From positions 1 through 9,193 of the forward strand of contig JAETTS010000080.1 of assembly GCA_021769025.1 (NCBI GenBank): a stretch of 9,193 bases of DNA, written 5' to 3'. The DNA is from Enterocloster bolteae. GTDB taxonomy: Bacteria; Bacillota_A; Clostridia; Lachnospirales; Lachnospiraceae. Shown in pieces: positions 1-6,054 of the stretch. How positions within the stretch are numbered: position 1 is the first letter of the stretch; each line of letters opens with the position of its first letter. A model generated the notes under the pieces. It saw only the letters and a program-made list of their open reading frames with translations. It searched no databases and was not told the origin of the DNA. The translations under genes were made by a program, and so were the position numbers.

Positions 1-471
1 CAGATGCCTCAGAGATTTGAACTGGAATACCAGGGGGCGGACGGGGAGAAGCATCGCCCGATTATGATCCATCGTGTGCTATTCGGTTCCATTGAGCGGT
101 TTATCGGCATCCTGATCGAGCATTTTGCAGGGGCATTCCCGGCATGGTTGGCTCCGGTTCAGGTGAAGGTTCTGCCTATTTCCGATAAGTTCTCAGAGTA
201 CGCAGACCAGGTGAGAAAGCAATTGGACGAGGCCGGGATCCGGGTGGAATTGGATACCAGGTCTGAGAAGATTGGATACAAGATCCGCGAGGCCCAGATG
301 CAGAGAATTCCCTATATGCTGATTGTAGGGCAGAAGGAGCAGGAAGAAGGCCTGGTGGCTGTCAGAAGCAGAGTGGCAGGGGACGAGGGGCAGAAACCTC
401 TGTCTGAGTTTTTGGCATCGCTGAAGGATGAGATCGCTTCCAAGGCAATCAGGGAAACAGAAGCTTCTTAA
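1..471 (+). CDS. thrS: Threonyl-tRNA synthetase, C-terminal part (5' end outside window)
   Basis: ThrS charges tRNA-Thr with threonine in the cytoplasm using ATP. The reading frame is open from base 1 and ends at TAA 469-471, so only about the last 156 residues are present. The first part holds the end of the class II catalytic core: HRPIMIHRVLFGSIERF carries the motif 3 arginine. The rest is the HGTP-type anticodon-binding domain, from about WLAPVQVKVLPIS through DTRSEKIGYKIREAQ and IPYMLIVG to the charged C-terminus. The ATG at base 4 is internal to the protein, not its start. The gene converges on the aldehyde dehydrogenase gene 51 bp away, and I see no convincing terminator in that gap. 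The assignment is near certain. Confidence 0.97.
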   Translation, partial: QMPQRFELEYQGADGEKHRPIMIHRVLFGSIERFIGILIEHFAGAFPAWLAPVQVKVLPISDKFSEYADQVRKQLDEAGIRVELDTRSEKIGYKIREAQMQRIPYMLIVGQKEQEEGLVAVRSRVAGDEGQKPLSEFLASLKDEIASKAIRETEAS

Positions 472-522
472 AGCGCTTTTGCCAGACGACCAGCCGGCTT
501 TTCTGGATCACAGGACAAAAGC

Positions 523-1902
523 CTATCGGAGAAACCAGCGGACCAGCATGCCATATATGCTTTGGTAAGGCTGGTATCGCATAGGGAGATCCGGCCAGGA
601 CTTTTTGTCCACCAGGCTTTTATAATGGGAAAAGGTGTCAAAGCCGGCTTTTCCGTGGTAAGAGCCCATGCCGCTTTCTCCGAATCCGCCGAACCCCATA
701 GCGCTGGTGGCAAGATGGATGATGGTGTCATTGATGCATCCGCCTCCAAAGCTGCATCTGGAGGTAACCATGGCTTTGGCCGTCTTGTTGTTGGTAAAGA
801 GATAGAGGGCCAGGGGATGGGGCATGGAGTTGATCTGCCTTACTGCCTGGGGAAGGGACTCATAGGTTAGGATGGGAAGCACAGGACCGAAGATTTCCTC
901 CTGCATCACCGGATCATCAAAGGTTACATGATCCAGGATGGTAGGTTCAATCCGAAGGGAATGCTCATCCCACGTCCCTCCCCAAACCACCTTTTTAGGG
1001 TCAATGAGTCTTTTGATTCTGTCAAAATGCTTCTGGTTAATGATGGTTCCGTAATCTTGATTGTCAAGAGGAGCTTGCCCATACTGCCTTTGTATCTCTT
1101 TTTTCAGTTCTTTTATAAGAAGGCCTTTGATTTCAGGGGCACAGTAGATGTAGTCAGGGGCCACGCATGTCTGGCCGCAGTTTAGAAATTTACCGAATAC
1201 AATCCGTCGGGCAGCCAACTTAAGGTTGGCTGTCTTTTCTATGATGCAGGGACTTTTGCCGCCTAGTTCCAGAGTCACCGGGGTCAAATGAACAGCGGCC
1301 TGCTTCATGACCTGCCGTCCTACCGATTGGCTTCCCGTGAAAAAAATGTAGTCGAAATGCTGGCCTAGCAGGCAGGCATTCTCCTTCCTGCCGCCTGTAA
1401 TCACTGATACATACCTGGGTTCAAAACAAGCTTCCACAATTTTTTTGATTATCCTGCTGGTATGAGGAGAGTAGGCGCTGGGCTTTAACACCACTGTATT
1501 TCCTGCTGCAATGGCATCTGCCAAAGGCTCAAAGCTTAGGAGGAACGGATAGTTCCACGGGCTCATGACCAGGGTGACTCCGTAGGGAGACGGCTTCTGG
1601 TAGCTGTGGGAGTGAAACTGAGACAGGGGAGTCGCCACGGTTTGTTCCTTGGAAAAAGAGGAAATGTGCCGTATCATGTAACGGATTTCACTTAAGGTCA
1701 GCCCTGTTTCGCACATGTAGCTTTCAAAGCCGCTTTTTCCCAGATCCAATCGAAGCGCTTCATGAATCTGGTCCTGATAATGCAGAATATAGGCTCCAAG
1801 CCTTTTCAAAGCCTGGATTCGGAAAGAAGGAGGCAAAGTGGCTCCTGTGTAAAAATAGCTGCGCTGCCGATCAATCATTGTCTGGATATCGTTTTCGGTC
1901 AT
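523..1902 (-). CDS. Aldehyde dehydrogenase, class 3-like (ALDH3 family)
   Basis: NAD(P)-dependent oxidation of an aldehyde to its carboxylic acid; the substrate cannot be read from the sequence. Numbered from my chosen start (459 aa), the family landmarks are MSPWNYPF (N117), the nucleotide-binding VLKPS (K140), FTGSQSVG (about 188-195), the general base in LELGGKSP (E212), the catalytic cysteine in NCGQTCVAPD (C246), EEIFGPVLP (335-343) and a late FGGFGESGMGSYHG segment. The C-terminal MRYQPYQ recalls the RYPPY stretch of ALDH3 proteins. The frame stays open to an ATG at 1962, but AAAGGAG at 1920-1914 sits 11 nt before the ATG at 1902 and only 2 nt before the one at 1911, so 1902 is preferred; 459 residues also suits the family. 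The gene is monocistronic, with its own promoter, and looks intact. Confidence 0.93.
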   Translation of the reverse strand: MTENDIQTMIDRQRSYFYTGATLPPSFRIQALKRLGAYILHYQDQIHEALRLDLGKSGFESYMCETGLTLSEIRYMIRHISSFSKEQTVATPLSQFHSHSYQKPSPYGVTLVMSPWNYPFLLSFEPLADAIAAGNTVVLKPSAYSPHTSRIIKKIVEACFEPRYVSVITGGRKENACLLGQHFDYIFFTGSQSVGRQVMKQAAVHLTPVTLELGGKSPCIIEKTANLKLAARRIVFGKFLNCGQTCVAPDYIYCAPEIKGLLIKELKKEIQRQYGQAPLDNQDYGTIINQKHFDRIKRLIDPKKVVWGGTWDEHSLRIEPTILDHVTFDDPVMQEEIFGPVLPILTYESLPQAVRQINSMPHPLALYLFTNNKTAKAMVTSRCSFGGGCINDTIIHLATSAMGFGGFGESGMGSYHGKAGFDTFSHYKSLVDKKSWPDLPMRYQPYQSIYGMLVRWFLR

Positions 1903-1962
1903 AATTCCCATATCTCCTTTTTGGCTACTGGCATTTTTAAACCGTTTTATATCTGATAACAT

Positions 1963-1991
1963 ATTATAAATTACTTTCCACGGGAGGACAA
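1963..1991 (-). promoter_or_regulatory. Sigma-A type promoter for the aldehyde dehydrogenase gene
   Basis: On the minus strand there is TTGTCC (1991-1986), a 17-nt spacer and an exact TATAAT (1968-1963). The -35 matches 4 of 6 consensus bases. Transcription would start near 1956, inside the upstream extension of the reading frame. This supports translation starting at the ATG at 1902, behind its ribosome binding site at 1920-1914. Confidence 0.7.
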
Positions 1992-2207
1992 GGGGGGATC
2001 TCTATCGTTGCTTTTTATATGCCAATGGTGTTTAGTTAAGCTCCCTCTCACGGCTACGTTATCTCTAAGGATTAAGTGTTATCTAAATGCATCGCTTTTG
2101 AACTGCTACATCTATATAGAAAATTATTTGAATTATTTTCGAATTATGGCATCCTATTGCGATTTTTCAAACGTTCCTAATTTTATCATAAATTTTTTAT
2201 TCTTGTG
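1992..2207. other. AT-rich intergenic region between divergent promoters
   Basis: This stretch separates the aldehyde dehydrogenase promoter from the padR operon promoter. It becomes strongly AT-rich toward 2200. GTTATCT occurs twice 20 nt apart (2058-2064 and 2078-2084), and AATTAT-type words recur around 2127-2150. A 67-codon open frame on the plus strand (2008-2211) has no ribosome binding site, no recognisable family and a cysteine/tyrosine-rich composition typical of translated noncoding AT-rich DNA. I see no RNA gene or terminator here. Confidence 0.5.
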
Positions 2208-2236
2208 TTGACATATAATACTATATGACATATAAT
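2208..2236 (+). promoter_or_regulatory. Consensus promoter of the padR operon with embedded inverted repeat (candidate PadR operator)
   Basis: TTGACA (2208-2213), a 17-nt spacer and TATAAT (2231-2236) are both exact consensus hexamers at optimal spacing. The inverted repeat CATATA-ATAC-TATATG (2212-2227) fills most of the spacer and overlaps the -35. The 12-mer TGACATATAATA also occurs twice, at 2209-2220 and 2226-2237, 17 nt apart, so each hexamer is part of a copy. A promoter this strong just upstream of a PadR-type repressor is expected to need repression. PadR proteins commonly bind ATGT/ACAT-like palindromes, so autoregulation is a reasonable inference. Confidence 0.82.
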
Positions 2237-2290
2237 ATAGAAAAACAAATAATATTATAGTTTTTAGAACCACAGACAAGGAGTGAGAAC

Positions 2291-2608
2291 ATGGTTTTTA
2301 ACACAGGAGCAGCTCTCCTGGATGCCATTGTACTGGCGGTTGTGTCCAGGGACACGGAAGGAACCTATGGCTATAAGATCACGCAGGATGTCAGAGAAGC
2401 CATAGACATTTCGGAATCTACCTTGTACCCCGTGCTTCGCAGGCTTCAGAAAGACCAATGCCTGGAAGTCTATGATCTTGCGTTTGACGGAAGGAACAGG
2501 AGATACTATAAGATTACAGAGAGAGGGCGGGTGCAGCTGAATCTGTACCGCGGAGAATGGCATGTCTATTCTGGTAGGATATCGAAAATACTTGAGGAGG
2601 CTGGCTGA
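2291..2608 (+). CDS. PadR family transcriptional regulator
   Basis: A 105-residue winged helix-turn-helix protein of the short PadR class, a cytoplasmic dimeric repressor. It shows the expected order: LLDAIVLAVVSRD (helix 1, about 9-21), YGYKITQDV (about 26-34), the recognition region ESTLYPVLRRLQKD (about 42-55) and the wing GRNRRYYKITERG (about 67-79), followed by a C-terminal helix that normally forms the dimer interface. AAGGAG at 2278-2283 is 7 nt before the ATG. Its TGA overlaps the next ATG by one base, so it is translationally coupled to the DUF1700 gene. A PadR gene directly preceding DUF1700 and DUF4097 genes is a recurrent Firmicutes arrangement, in which the regulator probably controls its own operon through the inverted repeat in the promoter. 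The inducing signal is unknown. Confidence 0.95.
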   Translation: MVFNTGAALLDAIVLAVVSRDTEGTYGYKITQDVREAIDISESTLYPVLRRLQKDQCLEVYDLAFDGRNRRYYKITERGRVQLNLYRGEWHVYSGRISKILEEAG

Positions 2609-3561
2609 TGAGTAAGGAAGAGTTTATGAAGGAACTGGACTATCTGCTTTCCGATATTCCAGACGAGGATAAAAAGGATGCGCTGGATTATTACCGGGAT
2701 TATCTGGATGAGGCGGGAGATATGGCGGATAAAGCCATAGAGGAATTCGGAAGCCCGGAGAGGATTGCAGCGATTGTACGCTCAGATATCCGGGGAGATC
2801 TGGGAGACGGAGGCGCATTTACTGAGAGGGGATATGAGGATGAACGGTTTCGGGATCCCAATTACCAGGTTGTTAAGAGACACGACCTGCCGGAGGCAAG
2901 GGAAGAGGCAGACAGTGAGGCGACAGAGGCCATATATGAGAAGGATGGAACCTGGAATGCCTCTGAAGACTGGAGGAGAGGGAATACAAAAAGCCGGGAT
3001 GGTTTTGGAAGCACAGGTTCCAATGGAGACCAGGGTTGGAAACATGCAGGTAGCGGTTTGGGAAAAACAGAAAGCCAGGACAGCTTTGGAAGGGGCAGCA
3101 CAGGAAACCAGAAAGAGCCGGGAAGCACGCCTGGTTCAGGGGAAAGGGGAAGCCAGAGCCGGCCATTAGGCTCAGGGGATCAGGGACGGATTGTTAAGAT
3201 CATCTTATTTGCAATTCTGGTCATGATTGCGCTTCCTGTGCTTGTGGGAATCGGAGGCGGCATCTTTGGAGTGATTGTGGGAGTACTTTCTGTCTTTTTT
3301 GCAATGCTTGTTGTTCAGGCAGTTTTGACATTTGCATTCCTTTTAGCCGGAATTGCCCTCTGTGTGGCCGGGGTCATTGCCATGTTTACCAATTTGCTTG
3401 ACGGGCTGTTTTGCTTTGGGGTGGGCCTGATTGTTCTGGCTTTAGGGATGGTCAGCCTGGTGATCTCCGTATGGTTTTACGGGAAATTGGTTCCGTGGCT
3501 GATACGAGGATGTGTAAAAGGATGCGGCCATTTGTTTCATAGAAAGGAGCGCAGAGTATGA
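2608..3561 (+). CDS. DUF1700 (HAAS domain) multi-pass membrane protein
   Basis: 317 residues in three parts. Residues 1 to about 75 form the helical HAAS/DUF1700 domain (MSKEEFMKELDYLLSDI, then YYRDYLDEAGD and AIEEFGSPERIA). This cytoplasmic domain is commonly found next to PadR regulators and is thought to take part in signalling; its biochemical role is not established. Residues about 76-194 are a long hydrophilic linker that becomes Gly/Ser/Gln-rich, with the loosely repeated blocks SRDGFGSTGSNGDQG and SQDSFGRGSTGNQ. Residues about 195-290 are strongly hydrophobic, enough for three or four membrane helices, followed by a basic tail (HRKERRV). GAGGAGG at 2594-2600 serves the ATG, which overlaps the padR stop; the stop overlaps the next ATG by 4 nt. 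The linker is unusually long compared with many HAAS proteins. The domain assignment is good, the function inferred. Confidence 0.88.
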   Translation: MSKEEFMKELDYLLSDIPDEDKKDALDYYRDYLDEAGDMADKAIEEFGSPERIAAIVRSDIRGDLGDGGAFTERGYEDERFRDPNYQVVKRHDLPEAREEADSEATEAIYEKDGTWNASEDWRRGNTKSRDGFGSTGSNGDQGWKHAGSGLGKTESQDSFGRGSTGNQKEPGSTPGSGERGSQSRPLGSGDQGRIVKIILFAILVMIALPVLVGIGGGIFGVIVGVLSVFFAMLVVQAVLTFAFLLAGIALCVAGVIAMFTNLLDGLFCFGVGLIVLALGMVSLVISVWFYGKLVPWLIRGCVKGCGHLFHRKERRV

Positions 3562-4514
3562 AAGGATTTACAAAGATTGTACTGATCCTGGCAGGAGTTA
3601 GTTTTTTGTTTGGCACAGCGATCACAGTGGCGGCAGCTTCCCTGGGGGGACGGATGCCCAGGACAGCGGTTATCAATGGAGGATGGCATGATGGGCAATG
3701 GCTGTTTACCTCCTACGAATCTTCCGGACACAGAGATCACGCCAGTTTGCCTGCTGATGAAATAGAGCAGGAATTCCTGGAGGAATATGAGTACAGCGAC
3801 GAACAAGGCCTGGCGACATGGGAGGAGGAAGCACAGTATGATATAGAAGAGGATCTGGACATTAATGCCGTGATAAGCGCTTCTGGATGCAGTAAGATTG
3901 AGGTGTCTGTAGAAGCAGCCGGGGTGGAGATTGTGGAAGGCAAAAGAGACGGCTCCCTCTATGTGGCAGAGGCTGGAAAATATATAGAATGGGAGCAGAA
4001 GGTGGATGACGACACCTTGGAATTGACCATAAGAAGGAAGAGGGGAATCAAAAACATATCATGGGAGGACGGCAGGGCGCAGGCAATTCTGGTGATTCCC
4101 ACCGGAGAACCCTTCCGTGAGATAGAGATCAACGTAGGCGCGGGATATGTGGCTGCAGATACGGTCACAACTGGCAAACTGGATCTGGAGGCAGGGGCAG
4201 GAAGTATCATCATAAATTTTGGAAATGTTCAGGAACTAAGCATTGAATGCGCCGCTGGCTCCGTGGAATACCGGGGAACAGTGGGGCGGGAACTGGAGGC
4301 AGAATGCCAGGCAGGGACTATTGAAGCCTATCTGTCCGGAGACAAGGATGAGTTTAACTATGAGCTGGAGGTCAGCATGGGAAATATCGAGATTGACGGA
4401 GAGACCTATGGAAGCCTTAATACAAAGAAACACTTGACCAACGAAGGCGCAGTAAAGAAAGCCGAGTTGGAGTGCGAGGTGGGAAATATTGAGATTCTGT
4501 TTACCGGAGAATAG
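3558..4514 (+). CDS. DUF4097 family beta-strand repeat protein, membrane-anchored
   Basis: 318 residues. The N-terminus (residues about 6-28, ending VAAASLGG) is a hydrophobic signal or anchor segment, so the rest is probably outside the membrane. Residues about 60-100 are very acidic. From about 110 to the end the protein repeats short beta-strand turns of the DUF4097 type, each with a Gly and alternating hydrophobics: VSVEAAGVEIVEG, INVGAGYVAAD, LDLEAGAGSIII, IECAAGSVEYRG, AECQAGTIEAYLSG, VSMGNIEIDG and ECEVGNIEILFTG. This pattern fits a solenoid-like fold, often labelled a putative adhesin. AAAGGAG at 3542-3548 precedes the ATG. It is coupled by a 4-nt overlap to the DUF1700 gene, suggesting the two products work together at the envelope. 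No enzymatic motif is visible, and the role in stress sensing is inferred from context. Confidence 0.88.
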   Translation: MKGFTKIVLILAGVSFLFGTAITVAAASLGGRMPRTAVINGGWHDGQWLFTSYESSGHRDHASLPADEIEQEFLEEYEYSDEQGLATWEEEAQYDIEEDLDINAVISASGCSKIEVSVEAAGVEIVEGKRDGSLYVAEAGKYIEWEQKVDDDTLELTIRRKRGIKNISWEDGRAQAILVIPTGEPFREIEINVGAGYVAADTVTTGKLDLEAGAGSIIINFGNVQELSIECAAGSVEYRGTVGRELEAECQAGTIEAYLSGDKDEFNYELEVSMGNIEIDGETYGSLNTKKHLTNEGAVKKAELECEVGNIEILFTGE

Positions 4515-4584
4515 AAACCATGGTGTTTGTTCTGGTGTTTTGCAGCGGAGGAAGCGGGAAAGAGGATAGAAAGGAGAAAATAAG

Positions 4585-4776
4585 ATGGAGAAGAAACTGT
4601 ATCGGTCCACGATAAATAAAATGTTATTCGGCGTGTGCGGAGGCCTGGGGGAGTATTTTAACATTGATCCTACGATCATCCGGCTCTTGTGGGCCATCCT
4701 GGCATGTAGTGGTACGGGAATCATCGTGTATTTTATCGCGGCAGTCATCATTCCTCAGGATATGGGAATTCGTTAG
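4585..4776 (+). CDS. PspC domain small membrane protein
   Basis: 63 residues that are almost entirely a PspC domain. The N-terminal KLYRSTINKMLFGVCGGLGEYF is the family signature, followed by the conserved DPTIIRLLWAIL and one membrane span (about 33-56, ending in AAVIIPQ). PspC proteins act in membrane stress responses in enterobacteria; in Firmicutes small stand-alone PspC proteins are common and less well defined. AAAGGAG at 4570-4576 lies 8 nt before the ATG. It follows the DUF4097 gene by 70 bp with no terminator between, so it is probably the fourth operon member. A strong hairpin terminator follows its stop. The family call is sure, the precise function not. Confidence 0.93.
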   Translation: MEKKLYRSTINKMLFGVCGGLGEYFNIDPTIIRLLWAILACSGTGIIVYFIAAVIIPQDMGIR

Positions 4777-4781
4777 AAATC

Positions 4782-4810
4782 GAATAGGCCTGCCAAAAAC
4801 GGGTATACTC
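4782..4810 (+). promoter_or_regulatory. Candidate sigma-G (forespore) promoter for the SASP gene
   Basis: GAATA (4782-4786) fits the sigma-G -35 consensus GNATR. After 17 nt, TATACTC (4804-4810) matches 3 of the 5 specified bases of the CATNNTA -10. The position is right for the spore protein gene at 4845. The -10 lies in the left arm of the upstream terminator hairpin, so a transcript started near 4817 would carry only the right arm. The -10 match is imperfect, so this stays a candidate. Confidence 0.4.
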
Positions 4811-4844
4811 TTAGAGAAATTAGGAAAGGAGTATACCTGTTTTT
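4795..4844 (+). terminator. Rho-independent terminator of the padR-pspC operon
   Basis: The left arm 4795-4810 (AAAAACGGGTATACTC) pairs with the right arm 4829-4844 (GAGTATACCTGTTTTT) over 16 positions with a single G-U pair (4801/4838) and an 18-nt loop. The right arm ends in five T, immediately before the ATG at 4845. The left arm starts with five A, so the structure could also stop transcription from the other side. The AAAGGAG ribosome binding site of the next gene (4825-4831) runs from the loop into the right arm. Confidence 0.85.
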
Positions 4845-5054
4845 ATGTCGAAGAAAAAGAATGAGGAGCCATTTGATCCCAAAAAACTGACACCGGAGGA
4901 ATTGTTAAAATACGAGATTGCCACAGAGCTGGGGCTTAGTGACAAGGTTCTTAAGCATGGCTGGAAAAGTTTAACATCCAAGGAAAGCGGACGAATCGGA
5001 GGCCTGGTGACGAAAAAGAAACGGGAGATGAAGAAGGAGGCTATGGGAGAGTAG
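4845..5054 (+). CDS. Small acid-soluble spore protein, alpha/beta type
   Basis: 69 residues. Alpha/beta SASPs coat forespore DNA, protect it from UV and other damage, and are degraded at germination by the GPR protease. The conserved first block is LLKYEIATELGL (about 20-31), containing the E-I-A type GPR cleavage site around E24/I25. The second is the signature LTSKESGRIGGLVTKKKREM (about 43-62), which matches the family's glycine-rich DNA-binding helix. The N-terminal MSKKKNEEPFDPKKLTPEE is a hydrophilic extension seen in clostridial members. AAAGGAG at 4825-4831 is 13 nt from the ATG, a long gap, but no in-frame alternative start exists. It is expected to be expressed from sigma-G in the forespore and stands alone between terminator and mrp promoter. 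It is the best evidence that the organism makes spores. Confidence 0.9.
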   Translation: MSKKKNEEPFDPKKLTPEELLKYEIATELGLSDKVLKHGWKSLTSKESGRIGGLVTKKKREMKKEAMGE

Positions 5055-5057
5055 GGG

Positions 5058-5086
5058 GTGACATTTTGGATATGTTATGATATAAT
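5058..5086 (+). promoter_or_regulatory. mrp: Extended -10 promoter of mrp
   Basis: GTGACA (5058-5063, 5 of 6 consensus bases), a 17-nt spacer and TATAAT (5081-5086), preceded by TG at 5078-5079 to give an extended -10. It begins 4 nt after the SASP stop codon. Transcription would start near 5093, giving a leader of about 70 nt before mrp. The promoter looks strong and intact even though the gene behind it is interrupted. Confidence 0.8.
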
Positions 5087-5126
5087 CCTCCTAAAAGCCT
5101 TCGTACTGGCTTGAATGTATGGTATT

Positions 5127-5142
5127 TCCGCCGACAGGCGGA
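5127..5142 (+). promoter_or_regulatory. Stem-loop in the mrp leader
   Basis: TCCGCC-GACA-GGCGGA forms a perfect 6-bp GC-rich stem with a four-base loop. It ends 7 nt before the mrp ribosome binding site GGAGGAAG (5150-5157). A weaker hairpin AAGCC/GGCTT (5095-5112) lies at the predicted 5' end. No T-run follows either, so they are not terminators. They may stabilise the mRNA or influence initiation. No known riboswitch class is recognised. Confidence 0.4.
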
Positions 5143-5161
5143 GGAAGTGGAGGAAGATAAC

Positions 5162-6001
5162 ATGAGCGAAAGCTGTAATCATGATTGTGGAAGCTGCGGT
5201 GCCAATTGCAGCAGCAGAACAGAGGAGCAAACCAGTTTTCTGGAAAAATTACATCCGGCCAGTTCCGTGAAAAAGGTGATCGGCGTTGTCAGCGGAAAGG
5301 GAGGCGTGGGAAAATCTCTGGTAACCTCTCTCCTGGCAGTGAAGATGAACGCCAAGGGATTCCGGACAGCCATATTGGATGCAGATATTACCGGGCCGTC
5401 GATTCCCAAGGCTTTCGGTATCACCGGCGATGTGGGGATGACCCAGATCGACGGGGCCAACATGATGGTTCCGGATACGTCCAGAACCGGGATCCAGATT
5501 ATGTCCGCCAACCTTCTTTAGGATCATGACACGGATCAAGTGATCTGGAGAGGGCCGGTGATTGCCGGATCGGTCAAGCAGTTCTGGATCGAAACTTTGT
5601 GGAAAGATATTGACTATATGCAGGTGGACATGCCTCCGGGAACCGGAGATGTTCCATTGACTGTATTCCAGTCCCTGCCTGTGGATGGGATCGTCATCGT
5701 CACATCCCCTCAGGAGTTGGTGTCCATGATCGTGGGAAAAGCGGTAAACATGGCTAAGAAGATGGACATTCCGATTTTGGGTATTGTGGAGAATATGAGT
5801 TATCTGGAGTGCCCGGATTGCAAAAAGAAGATCCCAGTATTTGGAGAGAGTCATATTGATGATGTGGCGGCAGAGTACGAGATCCCGGTGCTTGCTAAGA
5901 TTCCGATTCAGCCTGAGATTGCACGGATGGTGGATGAGGGCTCCATTGAGTATCTGGATGAGGCCTGGATGGATAAGGCAGCTGCCAAGCTGGAAGCATA
6001 G
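5162..6001 (+). pseudogene. mrp: Mrp/NBP35 (ApbC) iron-sulfur carrier ATPase, interrupted by an in-frame amber codon
   Basis: Mrp/NBP35 P-loop ATPases bind a [4Fe-4S] cluster and pass it to apoproteins in the cytoplasm. The frame from the ATG at 5162 (after GGAGGAAG 5150-5157) to TAG 5999-6001 is 279 codons, a normal length. The landmarks are a cysteine cluster (C5, C9, C12, C16), the deviant Walker A GKGGVGKS (45-52), DADITGPS (73-80), VIWRGPVIAG (127-136), DMPPGTGD (156-163), MSYLECPDC with the cluster-binding C217 and C220, and a VLAKIPIQPEIA tail. Codon 120 (5519-5521) is TAG. Both sides lie in the same frame, so one substitution explains it, probably from a leucine TTG or glutamate GAG codon. 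The N half has the nucleotide site and the C half the CPxC motif, so neither should work alone. A GTG at 5540 could restart translation but lacks a ribosome binding site. A TTG at 5111 is an unlikely start. Sequencing error, pseudogene and readthrough all remain possible. Confidence 0.88.
5519..5521 (+). other. In-frame TAG codon within mrp
   Basis: The codon follows CTT CTT (SANLL) and precedes GAT CAT GAC ACG GAT CAA GTG (DHDTDQV). Family members continue without a break through this loop into the WRGP motif. There is no length change or frame change around it. The upstream ALDH, DUF4097, PspC and SASP genes and the natural end of mrp all use TAG as a normal stop, so this organism reads TAG as termination. 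Confidence 0.9.
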
Positions 6002-6054
6002 GAAACCTTGGTATCCCAACGGTTATTACGAATGAGCAGGAGTGTGAAAGCAGC

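Noticed and set aside
470..506. Possible terminator between thrS and the aldehyde dehydrogenase gene
   Set aside because: AAAGCGCTTT is a loopless palindrome and the CCAG/CTGG pairing is only 4 bp; neither is a credible intrinsic terminator.
468..749. 93-codon minus-strand frame overlapping the end of the aldehyde dehydrogenase gene
   Set aside because: It is another frame of the ALDH sequence, without a ribosome binding site or recognisable domain.
1903..1962. N-terminal extension of the aldehyde dehydrogenase starting at 1962
   Set aside because: The predicted transcription start lies near 1956, and the only good ribosome binding site (1920-1914) fits the ATG at 1902.
2008..2211. 67-codon frame in the intergenic region before padR
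   Set aside because: No ribosome binding site, atypical composition, and it runs into the padR promoter.
2765..3169. 134-codon plus-strand frame inside the DUF1700 gene, with several minus-strand frames over the same region
   Set aside because: These open frames come from the low-complexity, purine-rich linker. They lack ribosome binding sites, and the DUF1700 frame has clear domain support and coupling.
5519..5521. Amber codon as programmed pyrrolysine or other recoding
   Set aside because: TAG ends at least five genes here (ALDH, DUF4097, PspC, SASP, mrp itself), no special downstream structure was recognised, and Mrp proteins have no special residue at this position.
5249..6019. 256-codon minus-strand frame opposite mrp
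   Set aside because: Long but antisense to conserved Mrp motifs, rich in His/Ile/Leu in the way antisense frames of such genes are, and with no ribosome binding site.
6006..6022. Small hairpin CCTTGG-TATC-CCAACGG between mrp and relQ
   Set aside because: Short, bulged and not followed by a T-run, so too weak to call a terminator or attenuator.
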